A stretch of 17,647 nt of DNA from CAZOHC01 sp964579845 (GTDB lineage: Bacteria; Patescibacteriota; Microgenomatia; Levybacterales; UBA12049), in assembly GCA_964579845.1 (NCBI GenBank), contig CAZOHC010000025.1, positions 1-17,647 of the forward strand. The letters run 5' to 3'. This document shows, in pieces, positions 1 to 6,816 of the stretch. The translations under genes and the position numbers were made by a program. Every line of letters starts with the position of its first letter. Position 1 is the stretch's first letter. A model generated the notes under the pieces. That model saw only the letters and a program-made list of their open reading frames with translations. It was not told the DNA's origin and made no database searches.

Positions 1-18
1 GAATCACTACATTATGCG

Positions 19-36
19 ACATGGATTTTTCCATGT
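19..36. other. Short hairpin near the left window edge
   Basis: ACATGGA (19-25), loop TTTT, TCCATGT (30-36): perfect 7-bp arms. It lies about 90 bp past the trehalase stop codon on the minus strand and could end or stabilise that transcript, but no T-run follows. The segment 1-125 otherwise contains no gene I can support. Confidence 0.35.
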
Positions 37-125
37 ACTAGTTCTTATTATTCATTTCTCCTTTATACTTGGCCCTTGCTTCTCTCCTGATTTCTCGGCG
101 GGGGAGTCTGAAGATGTCAGTTGTT

Positions 126-1493
126 TTAGTGGATGACTGAAAGTTTATATGGGGGCTCCCCTGCTTTTGGGTCGCGGTAGATTGACTCACCTCGTTCCAT
201 AGCATCCAGAATCTTTATATAACGATAGAAAACAGCATTTGTCCACCCGAAACCTTCCTGGCTTTCGTAATGGAACTTATCCGCTTTACCCCCCGTCTCG
301 CCGTGTAGCTTCTCAGCGAAAGTACCATATGTACGGAAGAATGCCGCATGTGCTTTCAGATACTTTATCATCAGGCGTTTGGCATCTTCTTCAAAACCAT
401 ACTTCAACAGTCCGATCGTTGTCAGATACTCAAGAGGGGGCCAGATATTCGGGTAATCCCATTGTTTCGGCTTAATAATTTCCTCAATTGCAGGGTGGTA
501 TCGTTTCTGAATATTACTCAAGTCAATCCGCCTCGCGAGTGATTCTTTGGCGGTAATCGTCAGGCCATATTCTGTTTCGAATTTCTTTAGCTTTTTTACC
601 ATCCGTGTTGCTTGTTCAGGGCTTGCGAGTCCTGCCCATAATGGAACGAATCCTGCGAGTGAGAGAAAGTCACTCTGACGCTCAAATGTATGGCCAAAGT
701 CGTAGAAAAACCCTGTTTTTTCGTTCCACATGAGCTTATTTATTTCTGTCTTTCGCTTCCTGGCGATTGCTTTCCATCGTTCTTCTTCACTTTTATCGCC
801 GAGATGAGTAGCGATTTTGGCAAAATCCCGCTCATATTTAAAGAGCAGCACATTCAGGTCAATCGGAAGGAACTCATTACAACGGTTAAAAAATCTGGAG
901 GTAAAGTCCCACCCTGATTCAAGTTCCGATGAGTGTGCGTAACCGACATCACGATCACCGTAGCGGTTGAGTGTGTAACCGGGTACGCTATGATTGTACA
1001 GTTTTTCAGGGTCAAGCCAGATGGTCTCATACTCTTCCTTCGCAATTTTAAATGCACTTTTCAGCCACTTTTTCTGCGAATTCAGTTGTGTTAAAAACCG
1101 CACAGCTTTATGTTTTCTCAGATACGCGAAATAGTAGCCGTTGTAGGTATCAAGAATCATCGATGTCAGAAACGGAGGTTGGGATCTGCCCATTGAGACA
1201 GGCGATGTGAAGTTCGGAATAATGCCGTACCTGTTGTAGAGATACGTGAAATTATTCACCATGTCCTTCATGATTTTCTCGCGTTTGGTTCCCATCAGAC
1301 CGCGGAAGATAAAGAACGTGTCCCAGTAGAACATATAGCCGAATTTGCCCACCCATTTAACATTCGGTGAGATATACGGATATGGAATAGAAATGACGTG
1401 CCGGTTAATTTTCTTCTTTTCCGGCTTATGGGTGACTTTATCCCAGTAAACGTCGATGTATTCAAGACAGTCTCGATATTCTTCTTCGTACAT
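126..1493 (-). CDS. Trehalase-type glycoside hydrolase (GH37), cytoplasmic
   Basis: 455 residues, matching the trehalase (GH37) alpha/alpha-toroid family, which hydrolyses alpha,alpha-trehalose to two glucoses. Seen: a first-signature-like stretch GKFGYMFYWDTFF (residues 49-61), RSQPPF (103-108), SGWD (193-196) whose Asp196 aligns with the family's general acid, the second signature QWDYPN (344-349), Glu394 in FAEKLH at the usual position of the catalytic base, and GFGWTN (414-419). No signal peptide or membrane segment, so probably cytoplasmic like TreF; somewhat shorter than the usual 500-550 residues, mostly at the N terminus. It starts 40 bp after the transaldolase stop on the same strand. 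It has neither a well-placed -10 box before its ATG nor an obvious SD, which suggests co-transcription with the transaldolase gene. Substrate is inferred from family; a related disaccharide or glucoside cannot be excluded. Confidence 0.9.
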   Translation of the reverse strand: MYEEEYRDCLEYIDVYWDKVTHKPEKKKINRHVISIPYPYISPNVKWVGKFGYMFYWDTFFIFRGLMGTKREKIMKDMVNNFTYLYNRYGIIPNFTSPVSMGRSQPPFLTSMILDTYNGYYFAYLRKHKAVRFLTQLNSQKKWLKSAFKIAKEEYETIWLDPEKLYNHSVPGYTLNRYGDRDVGYAHSSELESGWDFTSRFFNRCNEFLPIDLNVLLFKYERDFAKIATHLGDKSEEERWKAIARKRKTEINKLMWNEKTGFFYDFGHTFERQSDFLSLAGFVPLWAGLASPEQATRMVKKLKKFETEYGLTITAKESLARRIDLSNIQKRYHPAIEEIIKPKQWDYPNIWPPLEYLTTIGLLKYGFEEDAKRLMIKYLKAHAAFFRTYGTFAEKLHGETGGKADKFHYESQEGFGWTNAVFYRYIKILDAMERGESIYRDPKAGEPPYKLSVIH

Positions 1494-1533
1494 AATATGT
1501 GTCAGCTTTCAGATTGCAAAGGGCAGGACGTAT

Positions 1534-2451
1534 TTATGATGTCTCTTCTAACAGAGCATTCCAGTCAGCGATAAATCGATCAATTCCTTGATCTGTCATC
1601 GGATGATTAATATTCAGAGTTCCTGACTCAATTAATCGATAAAAATCCTCGATCGTATTCGTGGTGAGAAACTCAACTGGAGGGTGAAACTCCGGTACCT
1701 GATCCAATAACTCATCAGGTTCTCCATGGATGACCTTTTCCCGTTCCTGCTCAGAAAGGCTGAACCATTCCCGGTAGACGGCAGCAGGAGCGGTAATAAG
1801 CTCTGATTGTAGCTGTATTCCCTGTGCCAGATCATCAACTTTTCGGACAGAAGCCTCAAGCATCCAGGTCGGCGCGTCAAACATTTTTTTCAGCCGCATT
1901 CCCTGACGGACGATATCCATACCGTCAAATTCTTTGTCCTCCAGCCTGCCGACAAATGGCGAAATAAACGGCGGCCACATGCTTCGGGGCGAGAAATTTC
2001 TCTCGACAATCTCTTCATGAAGGCAGATCGCGAAAATCTGTTCCTGAGAGAACACCAACGTATTATTCGTCAGGATGCTTTCCTGTCTCAGCACACTTCG
2101 CGCCTTAAAGCCTTCTATTGTTGTCGGGAGTTTAACAACAATCCTGCCGTCCCATCGGGCGATTTCCCTCCCCTGTTGTATCATCGCGTCAGCTGTAGTA
2201 TCACGATCTGCGTATACTTCAGCAGATACAGCACCTGGTACGATTTGAAGAATTTCCATGATAATACTCCGCTGGAGCTCGAATGATTCTTCAAGTGAAA
2301 GTTTTTTTCCTGCGAGGCGCTCCCCACCTGCTTTTGCAATAAGTGACGGATTGGTGGTACTGCCCCAAAGTTCACTCCCCTTCTCTTCTGCTAATGCCGC
2401 GATTTCACGATATTCTGCCGTGTCACCACTATCAAGGATAAATTTGGTCAT
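1534..2451 (-). CDS. tal: Transaldolase family protein
   Basis: 305 residues from the chosen start. Transaldolases move a dihydroxyacetone unit between sugar phosphates in the non-oxidative pentose phosphate pathway through a Schiff-base lysine. Seen: N-terminal FILDSGD (Asp8), GSTTNPSLIAK (30-40), VVKLPTT with candidate Schiff-base Lys107, TLVFSQEQ (131-138), and the SPFVGRL strand (164-170). This is the core order of the TalB/TalC barrel. A C-terminal extension of about 90 residues follows the short TalC-type core; I do not recognise it as a separate domain. An in-frame ATG lies 8 codons upstream (2475), but the ATG at 2451 is preferred because TACAAT sits exactly 6 bp before it and the translated family N terminus starts there. 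The trehalase gene follows 40 bp downstream. A fructose-6-phosphate aldolase activity is the main alternative. Confidence 0.9.
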   Translation of the reverse strand: MTKFILDSGDTAEYREIAALAEEKGSELWGSTTNPSLIAKAGGERLAGKKLSLEESFELQRSIIMEILQIVPGAVSAEVYADRDTTADAMIQQGREIARWDGRIVVKLPTTIEGFKARSVLRQESILTNNTLVFSQEQIFAICLHEEIVERNFSPRSMWPPFISPFVGRLEDKEFDGMDIVRQGMRLKKMFDAPTWMLEASVRKVDDLAQGIQLQSELITAPAAVYREWFSLSEQEREKVIHGEPDELLDQVPEFHPPVEFLTTNTIEDFYRLIESGTLNINHPMTDQGIDRFIADWNALLEETS

Positions 2452-2457
2452 AATCCC

Positions 2458-2488
2458 ATTGTACCAGGTTCGCATGAGGCACTGTCAA
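2458..2488 (-). promoter_or_regulatory. Leaderless promoter of the transaldolase gene
   Basis: On the minus strand TTGACA (2488-2483) and TACAAT (2463-2458) are separated by 19 bp. TACAAT ends 6 bp before the ATG at 2451, so the predicted transcript begins at the start codon. The spacer is longer than the 17-bp ideal. Confidence 0.6.
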
Positions 2489-2489
2489 A

Positions 2490-2518
2490 TTGTGTTTCTT
2501 TACGAGACACGCTACCAT
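2490..2518 (+). promoter_or_regulatory. Near-leaderless promoter of the 394-residue gene
   Basis: TTGTGT (2490-2495), 17 bp, TACCAT (2513-2518), then 7 bp to the ATG at 2526. The -35 box lies 1 bp from the oppositely directed -35 of the transaldolase promoter. Confidence 0.5.
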
Positions 2519-2525
2519 AATATAT

Positions 2526-3710
2526 ATGGAAAACCGGCAGTATTCGGAAGATATAAGAAGTACTGAGTTGATCACTCAGCCCACTGTCGAACGCAGGTAT
2601 GGAACGCGTGTCACAGGTAAAGATTTGCGGATGAGGCAACAAAAACTTGCTGAAGCGTACGAGTATAAATTCCTGCCTGATATTACGGAGTGGGATGATA
2701 GAACCCGTGAATCGCTTTTAGCGTTGCAGCCCCGTATCATTATTCCGATTGAGCTTGCATCAGATGTACGGAGAATAGAAGAAGTAGTACAGAGTGTTCC
2801 GTACTTACCGCATCCGCGGGAAGGAAATAACGCACATAGCGCGCTCGTCGCTGCAGGAGTATCAACGCATACGATTCTGTATACCGATGATCCTAATCAC
2901 CTGCATGATGATGCGGTTCGATATTTTCTAAAAAATCTGGCGTATGATATCGAAGATCCGACGAAAACTCGGTTTGAAACAAAGATGAACGGTTTTGTCC
3001 GGGAAAAAGGGCTGGAAAAAGCGTTTATCTATGGATCAAATGCGATGACAATGCTCAAGATATTTCCGCAACTTGCGTTTCCGCTTATGGTTGCCCGCGG
3101 TGTGCTGAACGCACGTGAGATCGCGTATAACCATGTGATCCCGAGAATTGAGAGTCGATTTGAGCGACTTCAGGATCCTGATGTGATTGCGAGGCTGATG
3201 CGTCTTACAAAGCCGTTTCTTGAGAAGACAGATGATCATGAATTTGAAGAAGCAGTTGTGTTACTCAAAGCGCCTGAGATTCTTAAAACGCTTAAAGAAC
3301 AGGATATTACCGGGAGAACAGTAGCATTCGTGGATCGCGAGCATGCATCAGGAGTGAACCACTGGAGCAATCCACAGGCACAAGAACAAACATTTACACG
3401 AGGTGTAAAGTCAATGATTGCCATCAGAAACGAACTGGCCGAGGTCGAAGCGCGGACTTTGGGTATCAGTGACTGGGAAGAATTTGCCTCAGAACTCACA
3501 AAATTTTTCGGAAAGTATAAAGTCTATAAGGTCGGTGCGAGGCCACATGCCAGGACGCTTGCTGCCCTGCAGCATGCATTACCTGCTGAGGAGTACACGA
3601 GTGAGCGGGTTCAGGATATCATACGAAAAACATTTATTGCTGAGGGCGTGTTACCCCGTCCTGAGCATGAGTCGACTGATCATGGGTGGTCTCATGTGAA
3701 TAATTTTTAA
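2526..3710 (+). CDS. Unrecognised 394-residue soluble protein
   Basis: I do not recognise this protein. From the chosen ATG it is 394 residues, has no cysteine, no signal peptide and no convincing membrane helix; charged helical segments dominate (e.g. VIPRIESRFERL, EEAVVLLKAPEILKTLKE). A hydrophobic strand followed by acidic/basic residues, TVAFVDREHA, and a His/Trp-rich C-terminal tail (ESTDHGWSHVNNF) are the most distinctive spots; the latter could bind metal but this is only a guess. A longer reading from an ATG at 2490 adds 12 residues, but that ATG overlaps the predicted -35 box; the ATG at 2526 fits the -10 spacing seen elsewhere in the window. The gene is divergent from the transaldolase gene and its stop codon overlaps that of the convergent GH18 gene. 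Confidence 0.8.
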   Translation: MENRQYSEDIRSTELITQPTVERRYGTRVTGKDLRMRQQKLAEAYEYKFLPDITEWDDRTRESLLALQPRIIIPIELASDVRRIEEVVQSVPYLPHPREGNNAHSALVAAGVSTHTILYTDDPNHLHDDAVRYFLKNLAYDIEDPTKTRFETKMNGFVREKGLEKAFIYGSNAMTMLKIFPQLAFPLMVARGVLNAREIAYNHVIPRIESRFERLQDPDVIARLMRLTKPFLEKTDDHEFEEAVVLLKAPEILKTLKEQDITGRTVAFVDREHASGVNHWSNPQAQEQTFTRGVKSMIAIRNELAEVEARTLGISDWEEFASELTKFFGKYKVYKVGARPHARTLAALQHALPAEEYTSERVQDIIRKTFIAEGVLPRPEHESTDHGWSHVNNF

Positions 3711-5170
3711 TTCGTGAATTTCTCAAGGAGGAGCGATCTCAGATCATTATTCATCCCATCATAGCCGAGTGCCCAGATACCGACACCTTTGAGATTTTTT
3801 TCATTGATAAAGTCATATTTCGCGCCAAGTGATCTCGTGTTTTCGAAATGAACGATGCGGTTTTGGGATGTTTTCTCGTCGATGTATTGGTAGAACGGTG
3901 TTTGCGATGCTTCATCCCAGTAGATCACATACGCTGAACTGACTGCTGCGATCTCAGCGTATGAAAGCATATCCGCATTCCCCGGTACTTCCTGTTCGTC
4001 ACTGATAGGCCAGTCATAACCATAGTGAGCCAGTGCGAGGATAAGTTTTTCAGCAGGTACTTTTGCGAGGTAACTTTGCAGAAAGCCGGTCAGACTTATC
4101 GTTCCTTCCATCGGCGCAATCGGCCCGGGACTTCCTTTCGGTGTGTGGAAGTCATATCCCATGATGACAAAGTCATCGACATGATCGCTGAGCGCTTCAA
4201 GATCAAAAAAACCGGGATAAGACGCGGCATTCACATACGTCGCGACAGAAAGCGTTGCATTCGGAATTTGCCGCTTTAGTTCTGTGTTCAGGTTTGTCAC
4301 GAGCCTCGTGAAGTTGTCACGGGTACCTTCAGGTGGTGTCCCGACGTACTCGAAATCAAGCGTGATCCCATCGAGTCCCTTGCTGTTAACCATATGAATC
4401 GCGTTCGCGATAAACTTTTTCTGCGCCTGATCTGACGCGACGAGATGTTCTATGTTCTCGTTGTTGAATGCTTTCAGCGTAATCTGGGTTTTTATTTTTT
4501 CAGCTTTCGCACGTCTGATCGCTTGAGTAATCTCTGGACCGTTCCACATCAGCCATCCCCGATCTGCGGTTCCGTCATCATAGCCTGTGACGATGTTTCC
4601 GTCACCGTCCATTTCAATGCCGAAGAAACTGATCGTTGTGAGACCGGTGAATGGGATGTTGTCACCCTCTGATATCATCCAGTACGGTAGAAATCCGAAC
4701 ACTTCTCTTTTCGGCGTGCCTGAAACCCTGAGCGTTACGTCAGATCCTGGATAGGAAAAGACTTTTTCACCATTGAGGACCGCGGCGTTCGCGTAGACCT
4801 GCGGAACAAGTGGTTCAGAATTACCTGAATCTCTTCGTTCTACCGTATGGTTTGTTGAGGCAGAAGATGACAGTAGCGGGAATGATCCCTTTGTCATGAG
4901 CGAAACGATTATACTGATGCTGCCTATCGCAAAAATAAGAAAAAAAACGTGCGTGATACTATCGATTGCGGCGAGGTTTTTTTTCCAAGGAGACAGCGGT
5001 TTTTCGAAATGATGAGGAGAATTTCCCGTCAAATCTCTGACCGCTTCGTCAAACTCCTGCTCGGTTGCCCCGGAAATGAGTGCTTTAAGCCGCATTTCTT
5101 CCATACGGTCTTTATAGTTCGGTGTTTCCCTGAGAAATGTTTTTACTTGTTCGACAAACTCATAGCGCAT
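3707..5170 (-). CDS. Membrane-anchored GH18 glycosidase (chitinase / YaaH-SleL-like)
   Basis: 487 residues from the chosen start. Order: cytoplasmic N-terminal region (1-70) with a helical segment LKALISGATEQEFDEAV; one membrane helix at about 71-92; a Ser/Thr-rich linker; then a GH18 TIM barrel from about 155 to the end. GH18 marks seen: FGFLPYW (158-164) at the first strand, the catalytic DGITLDFE (267-274) with Glu274 as acid/base, MGYD (337-340), and GIWALGYD (464-471) with the conserved Trp466. The enzyme should face outside the cell and cut beta-1,4-GlcNAc-containing polymers. It resembles the barrel of spore-cortex N-acetylglucosaminidases of the YaaH/SleL type but lacks LysM repeats, so peptidoglycan trimming or chitin-like substrates are both possible. 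The ATG at 5170 is preferred over 5209 because CATACT lies exactly 6 bp upstream and the longer reading would begin inside the promoter. Confidence 0.88.
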   Translation of the reverse strand: MRYEFVEQVKTFLRETPNYKDRMEEMRLKALISGATEQEFDEAVRDLTGNSPHHFEKPLSPWKKNLAAIDSITHVFFLIFAIGSISIIVSLMTKGSFPLLSSSASTNHTVERRDSGNSEPLVPQVYANAAVLNGEKVFSYPGSDVTLRVSGTPKREVFGFLPYWMISEGDNIPFTGLTTISFFGIEMDGDGNIVTGYDDGTADRGWLMWNGPEITQAIRRAKAEKIKTQITLKAFNNENIEHLVASDQAQKKFIANAIHMVNSKGLDGITLDFEYVGTPPEGTRDNFTRLVTNLNTELKRQIPNATLSVATYVNAASYPGFFDLEALSDHVDDFVIMGYDFHTPKGSPGPIAPMEGTISLTGFLQSYLAKVPAEKLILALAHYGYDWPISDEQEVPGNADMLSYAEIAAVSSAYVIYWDEASQTPFYQYIDEKTSQNRIVHFENTRSLGAKYDFINEKNLKGVGIWALGYDGMNNDLRSLLLEKFTN

Positions 5171-5176
5171 GATACC

Positions 5177-5206
5177 AGTATGGATTGATGCTACATAGGT
5201 TGTCAA
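5177..5206 (-). promoter_or_regulatory. Leaderless promoter of the GH18 gene
   Basis: Minus strand TTGACA (5206-5201), 18 bp, CATACT (5182-5177), 6 bp, ATG at 5170. It decides the start codon of the GH18 gene. Confidence 0.6.
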
Positions 5207-5222
5207 CATAACGAAAAAGAAG

Positions 5223-5231
5223 TGCTATACT
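5223..5231 (+). promoter_or_regulatory. Extended -10 leaderless promoter of the DUF4230 gene
   Basis: TGC followed by TATACT (5226-5231) forms an extended -10 element, 6 bp before the ATG at 5238. A TTGTCA lies 20 bp upstream of the hexamer, too far for a good -35, but extended -10 promoters depend less on it. Confidence 0.6.
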
Positions 5232-5237
5232 TGTGGT

Positions 5238-5846
5238 ATGCAGCAGTACCGTATCCCGCTTCTGATTGTATTGGGTATCCTCACGCTTATTCTTCTGATC
5301 GTCGGGATGCGGGCACTTCGCTCAACACTTGAAGATCAGTATCACTTCAACTCGAGTTCACAGACTGTTATCAAAGAGCTCAGAGCTCTGAACAGATTGG
5401 AGACTGCATCCTTTACGATTGAGAAAGTGATTGATGCAGGAACGCAAGGCAATGCGTTCAGCCAGCTGCTTTTCGGAGACAGGATTCTTCTGATCGCTCA
5501 TGGTGAAGTTATTGCAGGATTTGATCTCTCCTCACTTGATGAGGATGCGATTGATGTTGATAACACAACACTCAGACTGACCCTTCCCCCACCCTTGATT
5601 CTGTCATCTGCACTTGATTCTGAGTTGACACGGGTTTATGACAGGCAGCAAGGCTATCTCACCCGGGGTGATAAAGATCTTGAGTCAGAAGCGAGGGCTG
5701 AAGCTGAGGCTATCATTACCGAAGCTGCCTGCACAGGCGGTATTCTGACCGAAGCTGAGAAAAACGGTCGTTCGCAGTTAACGACGTTATTTAAGGCATT
5801 AGGATTTACCGATGTGGTACTGACGATTCCTCAGGGGCGCTGCTGA
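5238..5846 (+). CDS. DUF4230 family membrane-anchored protein
   Basis: 202 residues. One N-terminal membrane helix (about 6-25) is followed by an extracytoplasmic domain matching the DUF4230 family. The family pattern is visible as a LET-hydrophobic start (LETASFTIEKV, 54-64), a FGDRILLIAHGEVIAGFDL core (79-97), and the LTLPPP strand (114-119) that precedes the helical C-terminal half. The C-terminal half is Ala/Glu-rich (about 147-165) and ends with a conserved-looking hydrophobic strand DVVLTIPQG. The family's function is not known; it is a single-pass protein exposed on the outer face of the membrane. Its promoter is back-to-back with that of the GH18 gene, 67 bp separating the two start codons, so the two may be co-regulated. 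Its last 41 bp overlap the convergent small gene at 5806-6039. Confidence 0.85.
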   Translation: MQQYRIPLLIVLGILTLILLIVGMRALRSTLEDQYHFNSSSQTVIKELRALNRLETASFTIEKVIDAGTQGNAFSQLLFGDRILLIAHGEVIAGFDLSSLDEDAIDVDNTTLRLTLPPPLILSSALDSELTRVYDRQQGYLTRGDKDLESEARAEAEAIITEAACTGGILTEAEKNGRSQLTTLFKALGFTDVVLTIPQGRC

Positions 5847-6039
5847 CGCGTCCGTCAAAAATAAGAAAACCTTCGGTTTCCATCCGCATGACATCAAAAT
5901 CAGGCTGAACTTCCGTCACAGATGGTACAGGCTCATCCATTCGGCGCTGCATCGTGACTTCCCCATAGACGCCGAAACCTTCGTGCGCTCCGTCAAAGCG
6001 CATCGCTTCATCTGATAGAGGTCCTCGTACTTTTTCCAT
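5806..6039 (-). CDS. Small unrecognised protein, 77 residues
   Basis: 77 residues, acidic and soluble-looking, without cysteine, signal peptide or membrane helix. I recognise no family. What makes it credible is its upstream region: TTGACG (6074-6069), exactly 17 bp, TATGAT (6051-6046), exactly 6 bp, then ATG, which is the same layout as its recognised neighbours and unlikely to arise by chance. It also fills most of an otherwise empty gap between the DUF4230 and ACT-like genes. The sequence is glycine- and methionine-rich in its first half (e.g. FDGAHEGFGVYGEVTM) and acidic/Pro-rich in the middle, and ends EESSVPHR. It overlaps the 3' end of the DUF4230 gene by 41 bp on the opposite strand. 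Confidence 0.6.
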   Translation of the reverse strand: MEKVRGPLSDEAMRFDGAHEGFGVYGEVTMQRRMDEPVPSVTEVQPDFDVMRMETEGFLIFDGRVSSAPEESSVPHR

Positions 6040-6045
6040 GAAGTT

Positions 6046-6074
6046 ATCATATATCGTTCGGTCGAAGACGTCAA
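6046..6074 (-). promoter_or_regulatory. Leaderless promoter of the 77-residue gene
   Basis: Minus strand TTGACG (6074-6069), 17 bp, TATGAT (6051-6046), 6 bp, ATG at 6039. Spacing and sequence are close to the sigma70 optimum. Confidence 0.65.
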
Positions 6075-6087
6075 TTTTTTATTATTA

Positions 6088-6116
6088 TTGTACAGATCTG
6101 AAATAAATGTTATAAA
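6088..6116 (+). promoter_or_regulatory. Leaderless promoter of the ACT-like gene
   Basis: TTGTAC (6088-6093), 17 bp, TATAAA (6111-6116), 6 bp, ATG at 6123. An AT-rich stretch lies directly upstream of the -35 box (TTTTTTATTATTATTG), which could act as an UP-like element. Confidence 0.65.
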
Positions 6117-6122
6117 TCAGAC

Positions 6123-6785
6123 ATGATAACTGTGCCGCAAGCTACTGAAAAAATCATCTTACGCTCACGGTATCTTTCAGAAGCGATAGCAAAAAATCTC
6201 ATCAATGTATCCTCCCTTGCTGATTATATTCATCCTGAGGTTGAATCAATCGTGATGAAACGGGTAACCCGTGGATCAATCATCATGGCAATCAAACGTC
6301 TTCGCGCTTCGTTGAAGCCACAGATGAAACAAGCAGTTACGTTTGAAGAGCCACCTGATATGATTGTCAGATCGAACCAAACGCTCTACTTTGTTAAGAA
6401 CTCTCCGTCTCTCCTTAAAAAATTGACTGCAATTAAGCAGGTCAGTGAGACTGTTCAAAAAAAAGCATTATTCAGTCACGGGAGGGTCGAGACAATGGTT
6501 CTCGTGAATAAAATAACTGTTTCGGAGCTGGAGCCTGTTTTTTCTGATGAAGACGTACTCAGCCGCTTTTCTGAGGTAGCCTCAATCACCATACACCTCC
6601 CCCAGGATGCTTCACTCAAGCCAGGTGTCTTCTATTTCTTCCTGAAGTCGCTTGCTTGGGAAAATATTAATTTACTCGGGATCCTGACGACCTATGCTGA
6701 AGTAACGCTTATCTTTAAAAACGAGGACGTCCACACTGCCTTCGGTATTCTGCAGTCACTATTCACCGTGTCGCACAATCGTTGA
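6123..6785 (+). CDS. Protein with N-terminal helical domain and C-terminal ACT-like domain
   Basis: 220 residues, soluble. The N-terminal part (1-65) is helical and shaped like a small DNA-binding or dimerisation domain (ITVPQATEKIILRSRYLSEAI, then SSLADYIHPEV, then SIIMAIKRL). The C-terminal part (about 165-215) has the ACT-like order strand-helix-strand-strand-helix: FYFFLKSLAWENINLLGIL, TTYAEVTLIFK, then EDVHTAFGILQSLF. ACT domains usually bind small ligands such as amino acids. Proteins of this layout occur as uncharacterised genes in several candidate phyla, as far as I recall; I know no established function. The combination suggests a ligand-responsive regulator, which is inference. The recombinase gene follows, with its -35 box overlapping this gene's TGA stop codon. 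Confidence 0.8.
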   Translation: MITVPQATEKIILRSRYLSEAIAKNLINVSSLADYIHPEVESIVMKRVTRGSIIMAIKRLRASLKPQMKQAVTFEEPPDMIVRSNQTLYFVKNSPSLLKKLTAIKQVSETVQKKALFSHGRVETMVLVNKITVSELEPVFSDEDVLSRFSEVASITIHLPQDASLKPGVFYFFLKSLAWENINLLGILTTYAEVTLIFKNEDVHTAFGILQSLFTVSHNR

Positions 6786-6810
6786 CTTATCATAAGGGAT
6801 AGACTAGCAT
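6782..6810 (+). promoter_or_regulatory. Leaderless promoter of the Xer recombinase gene
   Basis: TTGACT (6782-6787), 17 bp, TAGCAT (6805-6810), 6 bp, ATG at 6817. The -35 box overlaps the TGA stop (6783-6785) of the preceding gene, so the recombinase can be transcribed independently although the genes are only 31 bp apart. Confidence 0.6.
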
Positions 6811-6816
6811 AGGTGT

